Position numbers and translations under genes: made by a program | Part shown: piece after piece, positions 8,178-20,600 of the stretch | Numbering within the stretch: the stretch's first letter is position 1 | Layout: each line of letters begins with the position of its first letter | NCBI RefSeq assembly: GCF_002013895.1 | Contig: NZ_MAFQ01000004.1 | Span: forward strand, 1-64,000 | Direction: 5' to 3' | Source: Mycobacteroides franklinii | Lineage (GTDB): Bacteria; Actinomycetota; Actinomycetes; Mycobacteriales; Mycobacteriaceae | Length of the DNA stretch: 64,000 nt | Notes under the pieces: model-generated | Databases searched by the model: none | What the model was told of the DNA's origin: nothing | Seen by the model: the letters and a program-made list of their open reading frames with translations, nothing else

Positions 8178-8206
8178 ACTGTACGAGCATTTCGCCTGCT
8201 GTCCAA
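8178..8206 (-). promoter_or_regulatory. Candidate promoter of the Y-RNA/rsr unit
   Basis: On the minus strand TTGGAC (8201-8206) and TACAGT (8178-8183) are separated by 17 bases, a plausible SigA-type promoter. The predicted transcription start near 8171 is about 15 bases before the distal Y RNA stem. An inverted repeat AAGGGA/TCCCTT (8205-8210/8216-8221) touches the -35 box and could be an operator. Confidence 0.45.
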
Positions 8207-8480
8207 GGGATTATTTCCCTTTCTCGGCAACCGCGCGTGGCCGCAACCGCGAGTAACGCCCCCCATACGATCGCCTGATGGCAACCACGCCGCCGGGAAT
8301 AGACTTCGGGCCGGCCGAGTCCTGCTCGTCGGCATTGGCCCACTGTTCGCCGCCGCCGTGGGCGGTCTCGCGATCACCGGGCACCACATGGTCCGGTTTT
8401 CCTCGGATGCGGCCGCACAGCCCTATCCATCGCGGATGCCGCTGGCGCCATCGCTGGTCGTGCTGCTGCTCACCCGTTGA

Positions 8481-8912
8481 GTGCCCCCCGAACCTCGCCA
8501 CAATCGATCCACTCGCCGGTATCGAACGGGCGCGTGGCGCGAGGGCGGTCAGGCACAGTTCATCGACCGCCCGCTTCCCGACTGCGCCGGGGATTCAACG
8601 GCATTCGCGCGCAACTGGGCGCTGGAGAACCTGACCGAATCGTTGACGGTGCAACAGCTGGCCGACCATTGCCGGATGAGTGTGCGGACCTTCAATCGGC
8701 GTTTCCGCGACGAGACGGGACTGTCCCCCGGCGACTGGGTACGACGACAACGCGTCGAACGCGCCAGAACACTACTGGAATCACACGATCTGGCCGTGGA
8801 CGAGGTAGCGCGGCAATCCGGCCTCGGCTCGGCCGCGAATCTACGGCATCACCTGCGGCGTGGGTTCGGCATGAGTCCTACCCACTACCGGAAGACATTC
8901 CGGGGCAGCTAG
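8481..8912 (+). pseudogene. Truncated GlxA-type AraC-family regulator
   Basis: The frame encodes the C-terminal AraC DNA-binding domain: LTVQQLADHCRMSVRTFNRRF and VDEVARQSGLGSAANLRHHL, ending in MSPTHYRKTF. It is preceded by REGGQAQFIDRPLPD, a linker typical of GlxA-like regulators. Those proteins are normally about 320 residues with an N-terminal DJ-1/PfpI-like domain. Here the frame is closed by a TGA at 8478-8480, and upstream sequence in all frames shows no such domain. GTG 8481 would give 143 residues without a convincing ribosome-binding site. It is best read as a decayed remnant. A short functional DNA-binding protein is possible but less likely. It converges with gap, whose stop is six bases away. 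Confidence 0.6.
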
Positions 8913-8918
8913 ATCGGG

Positions 8919-9722
8919 CTAGACGATGCCTACACCGGTCAGCACTTGCCAGATACCGACCACCGCGAAAAGGATGAGCAACACCATTTGCCGGTGGGCA
9001 AGTGCCCAGTTGTGAATCGGTTCGAGTATCGCTTGGGTTCTCGCCGGCGCGATCACATAGCTGATGAGCGCTACCTCGAAGACGACAAGCATCGCGAAGA
9101 CGAAGACAACAGCCGCGAGAACCTGCGTACCCAGCGCGCTTCCCGACCCGACGATGATGGTGTCGACCAGGAGAACCAGCGGAGGCGGAGGCATGTATCC
9201 GATGCCGAGGACCAGCGCGACCCACAGCGCTCCGTTCTCCCAGGCACCCTTGCCATGATGGAAAAGGCGTCGGAACTTCGCCACCACCACGGCGATCGCA
9301 CCCCTGATGCGACCAACCGACCGTGGTTCGGCCGTCGGAGTCTCCGGATCTAGCACCAAGACCGACGAGTCCCCACCCGAGCCGGCGGCGACAGGCTGAT
9401 TCTCTCGCTTGCGCGACCGAAGACGCACCGCGATCACAACGGCCAGCACGATGCACAGCACGCCGGTTCCCAGTTGGAGAGGCTTGACGGACGAGCCCGG
9501 GTTAGCCGTCGCAAGGTTCTTCGCGAAGGACGCAAAACTCGGCACCATATGCAAGGCGAAAAGCGCGATCACAAAGGACGGCACATTCACCATCAGCGCG
9601 CCAACCCAGAAGGCCAGCAGGTTTTGCACCGGCCGAGGCCGTGAGATGACCACCAAAATCAGGCCGAGCAGCACCGGATTGAGTGACATCAAAAATGCCA
9701 ACCCCAATAGTTCGCGCCACAT
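8919..9722 (-). CDS. gap: GPL-addressing integral membrane protein Gap
   Basis: This 267-residue protein has about six hydrophobic segments (near residues 1-25, 35-60, 80-100, 165-190, 200-225 and 245-265) and a polar cytoplasmic-type loop around residues 103-160. It matches the Gap/GAP-like family, which in M. smegmatis is needed for transport of glycopeptidolipids to the cell surface. Signature-like segments are LMSLNPVLLGLILVVISRPRP at the N-terminus and LGIGYMPPPPLVLLVDTI in the second half. It is the last gene of the mps operon direction, downstream of mps2, as in other GPL clusters. The gap to mps2 is about 167 bases, so it may have its own promoter. Confidence 0.9.
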   Translation of the reverse strand: MWRELLGLAFLMSLNPVLLGLILVVISRPRPVQNLLAFWVGALMVNVPSFVIALFALHMVPSFASFAKNLATANPGSSVKPLQLGTGVLCIVLAVVIAVRLRSRKRENQPVAAGSGGDSSVLVLDPETPTAEPRSVGRIRGAIAVVVAKFRRLFHHGKGAWENGALWVALVLGIGYMPPPPLVLLVDTIIVGSGSALGTQVLAAVVFVFAMLVVFEVALISYVIAPARTQAILEPIHNWALAHRQMVLLILFAVVGIWQVLTGVGIV

Positions 9723-9889
9723 ATCGATATACCCTACTCTGTTTGCTCACGAATGGCAGCGCCAGCTGAGATGCGACGAATTGTGCTGGCTGCATTAGTG
9801 AGACGGCTAATCGTTCCGGCAGAAGTCACCTCAAAAAACTTAGCCATCACGAAACAGCTTGCGTTGCGACCCCGACCATTTCCCGCACG

Positions 9890-12800
9890 CTAAAGCAATC
9901 CATGCAATCGCAAGTCGCTCGCATATTTAGCGATGATCGGCGCCGAGACTTGCGGAATATCGTGACCGGAACCAATCTTGGCCTCTCGCACCGCGGCCTG
10001 GAATCGGTCGGCCGGAGCCATCGACCCCCGCGAGGGTTCCGGCGGATTCCCGTCCCAACCGTGATCCTGCAGGATCTTCAGCATCTGCAACACGGAGCCT
10101 TGGCGCTGATGATCCGGCAAGTCGTGCAGAGCGGACTCGAACCGCGCCACCCATTCACTGAAATCGCTGATGCGTTCAATCGGGTGTCCGGCCTCGATCA
10201 GCCAATCGACGTACTCGTCGATTCCGATGCCATCGTCATGCGGATTCATCACGTGATAGGTCTCGAATCCCGTGACCGATCCGGTGGATGAACCGGCCGC
10301 CTGGCCTCCGAGCGTGGTGATCGCCTCGGCAACGAATTCCACGGGTAGCCCGTCGAAGTGCGCGCGCTGACGATTCCCGTCCTCGGTGAGGCGGTAAACG
10401 GAGTGGGGCGCGACGCCGGTGGCGACAATGCTCAGGACCATTCGGGCGACCGTGTCGGATGCATTCACTTGGCCCGCGTAGCTGGTGCCGACCATGATCA
10501 TGCCCGAACGGAACACCGTGACCGGCAATCCAACCTGCTCGTGGGCCTCGCGAAGCAGCACCTCGCCGGCCCACTTGCTGTTGCCATAGCCGTTCGCATA
10601 ACTCCCATCGGAAGGGCGAATGGCACTGATGAGCCGGATATCGGCATCCTCGACGAAGGTCGACTTGTCGATCTCTCGACCGACGTCAGCCGTCGAGACG
10701 AACGTGTACGGCTTGAGCTTCGTGGTCAGCGCGAACCGGATCAGCTCCGCCGTGCCGACCACGTTGGGTCCAAACAACTCGCTGTAGGGCAGAACACTGT
10801 TGACCAGCGCCGCGGAATCGACGATCAGGTCGACGGTGCCGGCCAGCCGCTGCCAGGTCTCTTCCGCCAGACCAAGGCCGGGTTCAGCCTTGTCACCGGC
10901 GATCACCTGCAGCCGGTCGGCGGCGAGCGCCTCGTACACCCTGATCAGTTCGGCATCGCCGCTGTCGAATGTCTTGTCCAAGCGGCGGCGTGCTTCTTCG
11001 TCGGACTTGGCACGCACCAGGCAGATCAGCGTGCCGTCGACCTGTTCCAGCTCCTGGAGCCATTGCAGCACGAGGTAGCGCCCTAGGAAACCGGTCGCCC
11101 CGGTCAGCAGCACCGTCCGCGGACGCGCATCGGCGCGCGGTAGCGCCGGGGCCGCCTGCAGCGTTGTCTCATCGATGAACTTGTCGAGCGTGAGGTCACT
11201 GGCCCTCACCTCGGAGGCGCCGGGTCCATGCACGGATGCATAAGTCGGTCCGTTGCTCCACGAGCCTGCTGCGCCGTCCAGGTACACGCACAGGCTTCGC
11301 ACCGATGGCGCCTCGAAGAGGGTTCTCACCCCCAACTGAGCATCGAGCGAGGAGTTGATCGCGGCAACCACCCGCATCGCGGAGATCGAGTCTCCGCCCA
11401 GGTCAAAGAACGAATCGTCGGTCCCGACCCGCTCCACACCCAACACCTGCGCATAAATGCCTGCGACCGTCTCTTCGACAGCATTGGCCGGGGCCCGGTA
11501 GCGGGCGGCGTCGTCATATTCAGGCGCCGGAAGGGCGCGCTTGTCGAGCTTGCCGTTGACCGTGAGCGGCAATGCCTCCAAGCACACGACCGCGGCGGGC
11601 ACCATATAGGGCGGCAGTCGCTTCGCCAGTGCACTCCGCAACTCGCTCGGCTCACCCGTTCCAATGAAGTACCCGACTAGGCGTTTGTCACCCGGCCGAT
11701 CCTCGCGAGCGATCACTGCCGCCTGCTCCACGCCCTCCAGGTCAGCAAGCGCCGCCTGGATCTCACCGAGCTCAATGCGGAAGCCGCGTATCTTGACCTG
11801 TTCGTCGGCGCGGCCCAGATACTCGAGCTGTCCGGCCGAAGACTCCGACACGCCCCAGCGCACCAGGTCTCCGGTGCGATACATGCGCGCTCCCGGCTCG
11901 CCGAACGGGCAGGCGACAAACCGCGAGGCGGTCAGCGCCTGGCGGCCCACATACCCGATGCCCACACCAAGTCCAGCCACATACAACTCGCCGACCACAC
12001 CCGGTGGCACCGGCCGCATCCACCTGTCCAACACGAACAGCGCCGCATCGGGCACGGGGGCACCGATCGGCACCACACCCGATCCGGCGGTCAACTCGCC
12101 GAACGTGGCGTAGATCGTCGTTTCGGTAGGACCGTAGCCGTTGATCATCACTCGTCCGGGCGCCCACTTGTCCACTACTTCCGTGGGGCAGGCTTCGCCG
12201 GCGACGATCAACGTCATGTCGCTCAGTCCCTCCGGCGACAGCATTCCGACCGCCGACGGGGTTTGGAACAAGACGGTGACCTTTTCACGGACCAACAGAT
12301 CACGGAAATCGTCGGGCGACCGAACAACCGAATCCGGCACGACCAGCAGTCGGCCACCATGCAGCAGCGCCCCGAAGATCTCCCACACGGTGATGTCGAA
12401 GACCAGCGATCCCGCCTGCGTCCAGACCTCACCGGGCCCGGTGGGCATGTGGGTGAGCGGGTACTTGAGCGCTTGGGTCACGTTGCCGTGCGCGATAGCG
12501 ACACCCTTGGGGACACCGGTCGTTCCGGAGGTGTAGATCGTGTACGCGATGTCATCGGGCGCCGGCGTGAGCAACGGCGTATGGCCGTAGATGGCGCCGG
12601 TGGGATCGTCCTCGGCATCATCGAACTGGACGACCGAGACTCCGGACCCGTCGAATCGCGTGCGCAGCTCGGCAGTCGTGACCGCCGCGATGGGCACGGC
12701 ATCGGACAACATGAACTCCAACCGCGTGTCCGGTACCGAAGGATCGATCGGTAGATATGACGCCCCGGTCTTGAGAATCGCGACGATCGCCACGATCGCC

Positions 12801-15800
12801 TCATCGGAGCGCGGCATCAACAGCGCCACCGACTCACCCGGGCCCGCGCCGTACACCGACAACAGATTCGCCAAACGATTGGCGGCCTCGTCGAGCTCGC
12901 CGTATGTCGTCGAGCGACCGTCGAAGGTCAGCGCCACCGCCTCCGGGGCGCGGTCGACCTGTTGGGCGAATGCCTCCGGAATAGACAACACGGGTTCCAC
13001 GCCCCGCGCCAGCACCTTGCGGTTGCCCCAACCATCGAGCTGTGTGTGCTCGTCGGTCCGCAACACGTCCAGCGACGAAAGTCGTTGGCCGGCATCAGCA
13101 ACCATGGAGACCAGTACTCGCTCGAACCGATCGAACACGGCCTCGACGGCGCCTGTGTCAAATTTGCCGGTGTCGTATTCGACACGGATTCCCAGCTCGT
13201 GGCCCGGCAGCGCCATCACCGACAGCGGATAGTGGTTGTACTCACGAGTGACGAACTCCGTGATAGCCAATTCCTGCACGCCCATGAACGCGCTGGTGTC
13301 GATCGGGTAGCTCTCGTACAGGAACAGGGTGTCGAACAGTTGCTCGTGCCCTGCGAGATGATGAATCTCGTTGAGGGCCAGGTGTTCGTGCTCGATGGTG
13401 TCGTTGTGAGCACTCTGCAGCTGCCCGAGTAGCTCGGCGATCGTGGTGGTCGCGGTGGCACGCGCCCGCACGGGCACCGTGTTGATGAGCAAGCCGACGA
13501 TCGAGTCGGATCCGGCAAGTTCCGCGGGCCGCCCCGATACCGCCGTCCCGAACGCGACGTCGTCCTGACCGGTCAGCACCATGAGCAGCTGTGCCCACGC
13601 GGCCTGGAGCACCGTGCTGATCGTGGTGTGTTGTGACCGCGCGAGATCGGCAAGAGCCTGGGTGGTCTCGGCCGACACGCGGTAGGACTCGACACCTCTG
13701 GCACCCGGGGGTGCCGGCGGAGCGACGAGAGTGGGCGTGTCGAAGCCTTCCAAGACCTTGCCCCAGGCCGCGCGCGCCGCGTCGAGATCCTGGTCCGCCA
13801 GCCAGCTGACGAAACTGCGGTACGACGACGGTGCCGGGAGCCGCTGCCCGAAGTAACTTGCGAAGATCTCCTGCAACAAGATCGGCAAGGACCAGCCGTC
13901 GATCACGACGTGGTGGAACGTCAGGACGAACCGATGCTGATTCCCCGCTGTGCGGATCAACGCCGCACGCAACGTCGGCCGATCGGCGAGGTCGCAGACC
14001 GCGGCACGCTCGGCAGCGCACAGATGCTGAATCTCCTCATCCGGAGTCAGATCGTCACCACGAAGGTCGAGGTACCGCCACGCGATCACCGGGTCGGCGA
14101 GAATCACCTGGACCGGGTCGCCGAACTGAGTGCAGAAGCGGGCAGCAAGATTCGGGTGACGGCGGACCACCGAGTGAACGGCGTCGCGCAACCGAAGCTG
14201 ATCGACAAGACCCGTCACCGTGATGTCGAGTTGCACCGCGTAGAAGTCGACTCCCGCCGCGTCGCCTTCCAGCACCCCGGCCGCACGGGCGAACGTGGTG
14301 TGGAAGAGCAGGCCCTCTTGAATCGGCGTCAGCGGCAGCACGTCGACGATCTTGTGCTGCTCGTGCAGCTGATCGATCTGCTGCTGACTCAGCTGAGCCG
14401 GAGCGATATCGGACGGGGTCAACCCGCCGCCGCCACTGCGCACGTACGCACAAATGCCGGCCAAAGCCTCGAACCACAACTGGCTCAGACGCTGCACCTG
14501 CGGTTCGGTGACCGACGAGGGTGCCCAAGTCCAGCCGGCGCGTAGATGTGCGCCGGACTCTTCACCGAGGCCGCCCTCCACGATTCCAGCGTTGAGATCG
14601 ACCGTGTACATCAGCGGCATGGACACCGACGACGCAACGCTCGCCGAGGAAAGGCTGTCCTCGTTGATGCGCCACAGATCGTCGGTGAGATCCGCGGCAC
14701 CGGCGCCGAGGCGCCCCAGGTAGTTGAAACCGATGGTCGGCTCCGGCCCGGACAGGTCGACATCCGAATTCAGGTAGCGCAGCAGACCATAGGTCAACGG
14801 GTCGGGCAGAGCCCGTAGCTGTTCCTTGGCGCCCTTGACAATTGGTCCCAAATCGGCGGACCCGGCGACAACTTCCTTCCAGGAGAGTCCACCGACGCTC
14901 AGCGCCACCGGGTACTTGGTGGTGAACCACCCGACGGTGCGTGATAGGTCGACGTCGTCGGCCAATTCTTCGTGGCGCCCGTGCCCTTCGACGCCGATAC
15001 CGATCGACGCGGCGTTGGAGTCCAGGAATTCATTCCATGCCAATCCGAACGCGATCAGCAGAATGTCTTGCACCCCAGCGTGAAACGCTGCCGGCACTTC
15101 ACTCAGAAGCTCCCGCGTGGTCTCGGCATCGAGCGAAACCGACAACGTCTTCGCGGTGGCGTAGGTGTCCAATCCGGGCAGTACCGCCGGCAGTGCCGCC
15201 GGCACGGCCGTCACCTCTCGCCAGGCGTCGACGCTCGCCACCACATCCGCCGAACGTGCGTGCTCGTCGAGCAGAGTGGACCATCGGGCGAACGAGGTCC
15301 CGCCTGCAGGCAGCTCGACTGGCTGTCCGCTGTGGTGCTGCGCCCAGGCAATATTCAAGTCTTCCAACAGAATTCGCCATGACACACCATCAACGGCCAC
15401 GTGGTGAATCATCAGCGCGAGCTGACGGGAATCGGGAACCCATACCGCGCTCAACTCCGCGCCGTCAGCCGGATTCAAGCGAGAGCGGGCCGCCACCAAC
15501 TCTGCGTCAGACAAGCTGTCCGCAACGCGCAGGCAATCACGCGCGTCGATCGCGCCCGTCTCCGGGACGGAAAGCGACCACGCGCCGGAGGCACTGTCTG
15601 CCTCGGCACGCAGCCTCAGCGTGGCATGGCGGTCCAGCAGCGCCTGAAGGAGGACGACGACATCGTCCTCGGTGACGCCGACCGGTGCCTGCAGCACGAT
15701 GGTCTGGTTGAACTGATCGACGGGACCCTGGACCCCTTGCAACCAGTGAATGATCGGGGTGGCCAGCACCGGACCGATGCCCTCATCTACGACCCCAGCC

Positions 15801-17626
15801 TGGCCGTCCGAGAGCGTGGCCACTGCCGCCACTGCACTTACCGTCTGCTCGACGAAGATGTCACGTGGCCGGCACAACACACCTGCCGCGCGTGCCCGCG
15901 ACACCACCTGCATCGACAAGATGCTGTCGCCGCCGAGATCGAAGAACGACTCGTCCACACCCACGCGGTCGACCCCGAGAACCTGGGCATAGATATCGGC
16001 CAAGATCTTCTCGACCGGACCCGACGGCGCGCGGTAATCGGTCCCGACACTGCGATATTCGGGTGCCGGCAGGGCACGCTTGTCCAGCTTGCCGTTCACG
16101 GTCAGCGGCAGCGCCTCCAACACCACCACCGCAGCCGGAACCATGTACGCGGGCAGTCTTTCGGCGAGCGCGGTGCGCGCCTCGACCGGATCGGCGGTCC
16201 CCATGATGTAACCGACCAGCCGCTTGTCGCCCGGACGATCTTCGCGAGCGATCACTACCGCCTGCTCCACACCCTCCAGTCGCGACAGTGCCGCCTGGAT
16301 CTCCCCCAGTTCGATGCGGTAGCCACGGATCTTCACCTGCTCGTCCGCGCGGCCCAGGTACTGCAGTTGACCGTCTTCACCCCACTGCACCAGATCCCCG
16401 GTGCGGTACATCCGGGAACCCGGCCCGCCGAACGGGCAAGCAAGGAAACGCGATGCGGTCAGACCCGATCGGTGCGCATATCCGGGCGCCACGCCGTTAC
16501 CCGCCACGTACAGCTCGCCGACCACTCCCTCGGGTGCCGGCCGCAGCCACTTGTCCAACACGAACAATGCCGCCCCGGGCACCGGTGATCCGATGGGCGC
16601 CACGCCCGAACCCGGTGTGAGCGGTCCACTCATTGCCGCATAGATCGTGGCCTCGGTGGGGCCGTAGGCATTGATCATCGTGCGCCCGCTGGTGGCCCAC
16701 CGATCCACCAGCTCGGTCGGGCAAGCCTCACCGGCGACGATGAGCGTCGTCGACTCCAGCCGGTCCGGTGACAACATCCCTGCGGCTGAGGGGGTTTGGC
16801 ACAGCACGCTGACCTTCTCGCTGATCAACAGCTCGTGGAGGTCATCGGGCGAAGACGCCACAGATTCGGGTACCACCACCAGGCGGCCGCCGTGCAGCAA
16901 CGCACCCCAGATTTCCCACACCGATACGTCAAAGACCAACGAATGCCATTGCGACCAAACCTGACCCGGTCCGGCGGGCAGGTCGGCACGTACCGCGTCC
17001 ACCAACTGCGTCACGTTGTGATGAGTAACCGCAACCGCTTTGGGAACACCAGTAGTGCCCGAGGTGTAGGTCATATAGGCGAGGTCATCGTGCTGCGGTA
17101 CGGGCAGCGCGGAGCTGGGCTGACCGTCGATCAGCGGATCGTCGATTTCGATGACGCCCACATCGAGCCCATCGAATCGCGAGCCCAGTTCGGCCGTGGT
17201 GAGAACCGCCACCGGTCCCGCATCCGACACCATGAACTTGATGCGCTCGTCGGGATGAGCGGGGTCGATCGGCAGGTATGCGGCCCCCGTCTTGAGCACC
17301 GCCAAAAGCCCGATGATCGCCTCGCCCGAACGTGGAACCAGCAGTCCCACAACCTCTCCTGGACCGGCACCATTGCTCGCCAGCACATGGGCGATGCGAT
17401 TGGTGACCTGATCCAGCTCACGGTATGTCCACGACCTGTCCCTGCACACCAGCGCGACGGTCTCCGGCGCGCGCTCCACCTGGACTGCGAACAATACCGG
17501 GATCGAGACGGGTTCAGCGCCGGGCTCGGTGAGCACCGCTCGGTTACCCCATTCGTCGAGTCGGTCGTGATCGTCATCGTCGAGAAGATCCATCGACAAC
17601 AAAGTCCGGGTGGGATCGGCGCTCAT
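9890..17626 (-). CDS. mps2: GPL non-ribosomal peptide synthetase Mps2 (A-T-E-C-A-T-R)
   Basis: This 2578-residue synthetase should add the third and fourth residues of the GPL peptide and release it as alaninol. It begins directly with an adenylation domain; its partner condensation domain is at the Mps1 C-terminus. Then come a carrier site (Ser about 568), an epimerisation domain ([10 protein letters not shown] near 740; EGHGR), a condensation domain (HHVVIDG near 1239), a second adenylation domain, a carrier site (Ser about 2080) and a thioester reductase ([12 protein letters not shown] from about 2170). By alignment by eye to GrsA, the pocket codes read D-V-W-C-I-A-A-I-Y and D-I-W-F-I-A-G-I-Y. 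Alanine is assigned from pathway knowledge, not from these codes. The ATG overlaps the mps1 stop by four bases. Confidence 0.95.
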   Translation of the reverse strand: MSADPTRTLLSMDLLDDDDHDRLDEWGNRAVLTEPGAEPVSIPVLFAVQVERAPETVALVCRDRSWTYRELDQVTNRIAHVLASNGAGPGEVVGLLVPRSGEAIIGLLAVLKTGAAYLPIDPAHPDERIKFMVSDAGPVAVLTTAELGSRFDGLDVGVIEIDDPLIDGQPSSALPVPQHDDLAYMTYTSGTTGVPKAVAVTHHNVTQLVDAVRADLPAGPGQVWSQWHSLVFDVSVWEIWGALLHGGRLVVVPESVASSPDDLHELLISEKVSVLCQTPSAAGMLSPDRLESTTLIVAGEACPTELVDRWATSGRTMINAYGPTEATIYAAMSGPLTPGSGVAPIGSPVPGAALFVLDKWLRPAPEGVVGELYVAGNGVAPGYAHRSGLTASRFLACPFGGPGSRMYRTGDLVQWGEDGQLQYLGRADEQVKIRGYRIELGEIQAALSRLEGVEQAVVIAREDRPGDKRLVGYIMGTADPVEARTALAERLPAYMVPAAVVVLEALPLTVNGKLDKRALPAPEYRSVGTDYRAPSGPVEKILADIYAQVLGVDRVGVDESFFDLGGDSILSMQVVSRARAAGVLCRPRDIFVEQTVSAVAAVATLSDGQAGVVDEGIGPVLATPIIHWLQGVQGPVDQFNQTIVLQAPVGVTEDDVVVLLQALLDRHATLRLRAEADSASGAWSLSVPETGAIDARDCLRVADSLSDAELVAARSRLNPADGAELSAVWVPDSRQLALMIHHVAVDGVSWRILLEDLNIAWAQHHSGQPVELPAGGTSFARWSTLLDEHARSADVVASVDAWREVTAVPAALPAVLPGLDTYATAKTLSVSLDAETTRELLSEVPAAFHAGVQDILLIAFGLAWNEFLDSNAASIGIGVEGHGRHEELADDVDLSRTVGWFTTKYPVALSVGGLSWKEVVAGSADLGPIVKGAKEQLRALPDPLTYGLLRYLNSDVDLSGPEPTIGFNYLGRLGAGAADLTDDLWRINEDSLSSASVASSVSMPLMYTVDLNAGIVEGGLGEESGAHLRAGWTWAPSSVTEPQVQRLSQLWFEALAGICAYVRSGGGGLTPSDIAPAQLSQQQIDQLHEQHKIVDVLPLTPIQEGLLFHTTFARAAGVLEGDAAGVDFYAVQLDITVTGLVDQLRLRDAVHSVVRRHPNLAARFCTQFGDPVQVILADPVIAWRYLDLRGDDLTPDEEIQHLCAAERAAVCDLADRPTLRAALIRTAGNQHRFVLTFHHVVIDGWSLPILLQEIFASYFGQRLPAPSSYRSFVSWLADQDLDAARAAWGKVLEGFDTPTLVAPPAPPGARGVESYRVSAETTQALADLARSQHTTISTVLQAAWAQLLMVLTGQDDVAFGTAVSGRPAELAGSDSIVGLLINTVPVRARATATTTIAELLGQLQSAHNDTIEHEHLALNEIHHLAGHEQLFDTLFLYESYPIDTSAFMGVQELAITEFVTREYNHYPLSVMALPGHELGIRVEYDTGKFDTGAVEAVFDRFERVLVSMVADAGQRLSSLDVLRTDEHTQLDGWGNRKVLARGVEPVLSIPEAFAQQVDRAPEAVALTFDGRSTTYGELDEAANRLANLLSVYGAGPGESVALLMPRSDEAIVAIVAILKTGASYLPIDPSVPDTRLEFMLSDAVPIAAVTTAELRTRFDGSGVSVVQFDDAEDDPTGAIYGHTPLLTPAPDDIAYTIYTSGTTGVPKGVAIAHGNVTQALKYPLTHMPTGPGEVWTQAGSLVFDITVWEIFGALLHGGRLLVVPDSVVRSPDDFRDLLVREKVTVLFQTPSAVGMLSPEGLSDMTLIVAGEACPTEVVDKWAPGRVMINGYGPTETTIYATFGELTAGSGVVPIGAPVPDAALFVLDRWMRPVPPGVVGELYVAGLGVGIGYVGRQALTASRFVACPFGEPGARMYRTGDLVRWGVSESSAGQLEYLGRADEQVKIRGFRIELGEIQAALADLEGVEQAAVIAREDRPGDKRLVGYFIGTGEPSELRSALAKRLPPYMVPAAVVCLEALPLTVNGKLDKRALPAPEYDDAARYRAPANAVEETVAGIYAQVLGVERVGTDDSFFDLGGDSISAMRVVAAINSSLDAQLGVRTLFEAPSVRSLCVYLDGAAGSWSNGPTYASVHGPGASEVRASDLTLDKFIDETTLQAAPALPRADARPRTVLLTGATGFLGRYLVLQWLQELEQVDGTLICLVRAKSDEEARRRLDKTFDSGDAELIRVYEALAADRLQVIAGDKAEPGLGLAEETWQRLAGTVDLIVDSAALVNSVLPYSELFGPNVVGTAELIRFALTTKLKPYTFVSTADVGREIDKSTFVEDADIRLISAIRPSDGSYANGYGNSKWAGEVLLREAHEQVGLPVTVFRSGMIMVGTSYAGQVNASDTVARMVLSIVATGVAPHSVYRLTEDGNRQRAHFDGLPVEFVAEAITTLGGQAAGSSTGSVTGFETYHVMNPHDDGIGIDEYVDWLIEAGHPIERISDFSEWVARFESALHDLPDHQRQGSVLQMLKILQDHGWDGNPPEPSRGSMAPADRFQAAVREAKIGSGHDIPQVSAPIIAKYASDLRLHGLL

Positions 17627-20600
17627 GTTGGCTCCTTCTTCTTCCCTTTAACATCGGATGTCATGGCTTCCAGCACCCGCTGGAACCTCTTGACCAACTT
17701 TCCAATTCGGACGGCGCTGAAGACATCGGTGTCAAATTCGACGCGCAGACCCAGCTCATGGCCAGGCGTGGCCTGGACCGCGAGCGGGTAGTGGTTGTAC
17801 TCGCGATTACTGAACCCCGTGATGGACAATTCGTGCACGCGAGATAGTGCAGCCGTGTCGATGGGGTAGTTCTCGTAGACGAACATTGTGTCGAACAGCA
17901 GATCATGCCCGACAGCATGGTGAATCTCGTTGAGCGCCAGGTGCTGATGCTCCAACGTCTCACCGTAGGCGCCCTGCAGTTGGTTCAGCAGGCCGGCGAT
18001 GGTGGTGGCCGAGGTGATGGTCGCTCGCACCGGAACCGTGTTGATCAACAGACCCACCATCGATTCCGCCCCGACAAGATCGGTCGGCCGGCCCGACACC
18101 GCGGTGCCAAACGCGACGTCGGTCTGACCCGTCAGCCACATCAGCAGCTGAGCCCACGCGGCCTGCAGCACCGTACTGACCGTGGTGCGGCAGGAGCGAG
18201 CGAGCTCGCCGAGCGCCTGGGTGGTCTCGGCAGAAACAACGAAGGACTCAACCCCTCGCCGCCCCAGCACCATTCGGCCCGGCGGCCCCACCAACGTGGG
18301 GGTCTCGAAACCTTCGAAGACCTTGCCCCACGCCGATCGAGCAGTGCTGTTGTCCTGTCCGGACAGCCAGGTGACAAACCTGCGATAGGCGACCGGAGCC
18401 GGCAGCCGTTCGCCGAAGTAGCTTGCGAATATCTCCTGCAGCAGGATCGGCTTTGACCACCCATCGAGCACGATGTGGTGATTGGTGAGCAGGAATCGAT
18501 ACTCGTCCGCCCCGGTCCGGGCCAGCGCGGCCCGGAAGGGCGGTTGGCCCATCAGATCGCAGACCGCGGTCCGTTCCGCAGCCGCCAGTCGCTCGACCCG
18601 ATCCTCGACATCACCCTCGCCGTCCAACTCGACGTATTGCCAAGCCAACTCGGGATCAGCCGGGATGAGCTGCACTGGTGCGCCGAACTCTTCGTAGAAG
18701 GTGGCGACCACATTCGGACGGCGCTTGATGGCGGAGCGCACGGCCTCATGCAGCCGCTTGGGATCGAGCGGTCCACTCAAGGCCACATCGAGCTGCACGG
18801 CGTACAGGTCGTCGCTGCCCTCCATCGCCTCTGGCGCCAGGTTCGAGTGGAACAACAATCCCTGCTGCAACGGCGTCAGCGGCAAGACGTCGGCGATCTC
18901 GTACTGCTCGTGCAGCTGATCGATCTGCTGTTGGGTCAGCTGCGCAGGCACAACATCCGAAGGCGTCAGCCCTCCGCCGCCGGCACGCACATGCGCGCAG
19001 ATTCCGGCCAGCGAGTCGAACCAAAGTCGGCTGATCCGATCAATCTGGTTGTGACTCAAGGCCGATAGCGCCCACGTCCATGTCGCATGCAATTGCGGAC
19101 CCGCATCGGCGTCTTCCATGACGCCGGCGTTCAGTTCGACGGTGTGCCCCAACGGCGTGGGCACCGATGTCGCGGCAGCGGTGATCGCCACCCCATCCTG
19201 GTCGATCCGCCACAGGTCGTCGGAGAGGTCGGCCCCACCGGCACCGAGCCGACCCAAATAGTTGAAACCGATCGACGGATCCGGCCCCATCACCTCGACA
19301 TCGGGATTGAGGTACCGCAGCAGACCGTACGTCAGCCTGTCCGGCAGCGCACGCAGTTGTTCCTTGGCGTCCTTGATCACCGGCCCCAGCGCGGAGTCAC
19401 CGGCCACCACCTGAGCCCAGGACAGTTCGCCCACCGCCAACGACACCGGGTACTTGCTGGTGAACCAGCCGACGGTGCGGGAGAGATCTGCATCCCCGGC
19501 GAATTCTTCTTGACGGCCATGGCCTTCGACGTCAATACCGATCGGTGCTCCAGCCGAGCAGAGGAACTCGTTCCACGCCAAGGCGAAAGCAATCAGCAGA
19601 ATGTCCTGCACCCCAGCGTGGTACGCGGTGGGCACCTCACCCAACAGCTCGCGGGTGAGGTCGGCGTCGAGCGATACCGACAACTGTCCCGCACTGGCGT
19701 AGGTATCCATGGTGGGATGCACCGCAGGCAACGCCGCCGGGATCGCCTCCACCTGCCGCCAGGTGTCAGCCAACGCGGCCACGTCCGCGGCGCGCGCGTG
19801 CTGATCGAGCAGAGTAGCCCAGCGCGCAAACGACGTTCCGCCCGAAGGTAGTTCCACCGGCTGCTCGCCGTGATGCTGCGCCCAGGCGATATTGAAGTCT
19901 TCCAACAGAATTCGCCACGAGACCGCATCCACCGCCAGGTGGTGAATGATCAGAACCAGCCGGTTCTTGCCGCTCTCCCACAGCGCGCTCAGCATCGACC
20001 CGGTGGCGGGGTTCAACCGCGACCGCGCCTGGCTGAGCGCCTCATCGGTAAATGTCTCCACAGCCAGCAGGCACTCGCGGGCATCTACCGTTCCCGCCTC
20101 CGGAATCAGCAGAGACCACCGGCCACCGTCGTCTTCGGCACGCAGTCGCAATGTGGCGTGCCTGTCCAGCAGGGCCTGCAGCACGGTCACCACATCGTCC
20201 TCGGTGACTCCCGCCGGAGCCTGCAGTACGACAGTCTGATTGAACTCCTCGACATCACCGCCGAGCCCGTGCAGCCAACGGATGATCGGGGTCGCAACGA
20301 CCGCTCCGGTGCCCGCATCGACCACGCCAGTCTCGCCGTCGGCGAACACAGCAACCTGAGCCAGGCGTGCCACGGTCTGTTCGACAAAGATGTCCCGCGG
20401 CCGCAGCAGCAGGCCCGCGGCCCGGGCACGGGCTACCACCTGCATGGACGAAATGCTGTCTCCGCCGAGATCAAAGAAGGAATCGTCCACGCCGATCTGC
20501 TCGACACCGAGCACCTGGGCGTAGATTCCCGCCAGGATCTCCTCGACCGCGTCCTCGGGCGCTCGATAGTGGTCCGCATCCTGAAACTCCGGCGCCGGCA

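Noticed and set aside
8157..8480. 107-residue plus-strand frame with a hydrophobic stretch
   Set aside because: It starts inside the Y-RNA promoter region, has no ribosome-binding site and no family resemblance. It is in frame with the AraC remnant, but a stop separates them.
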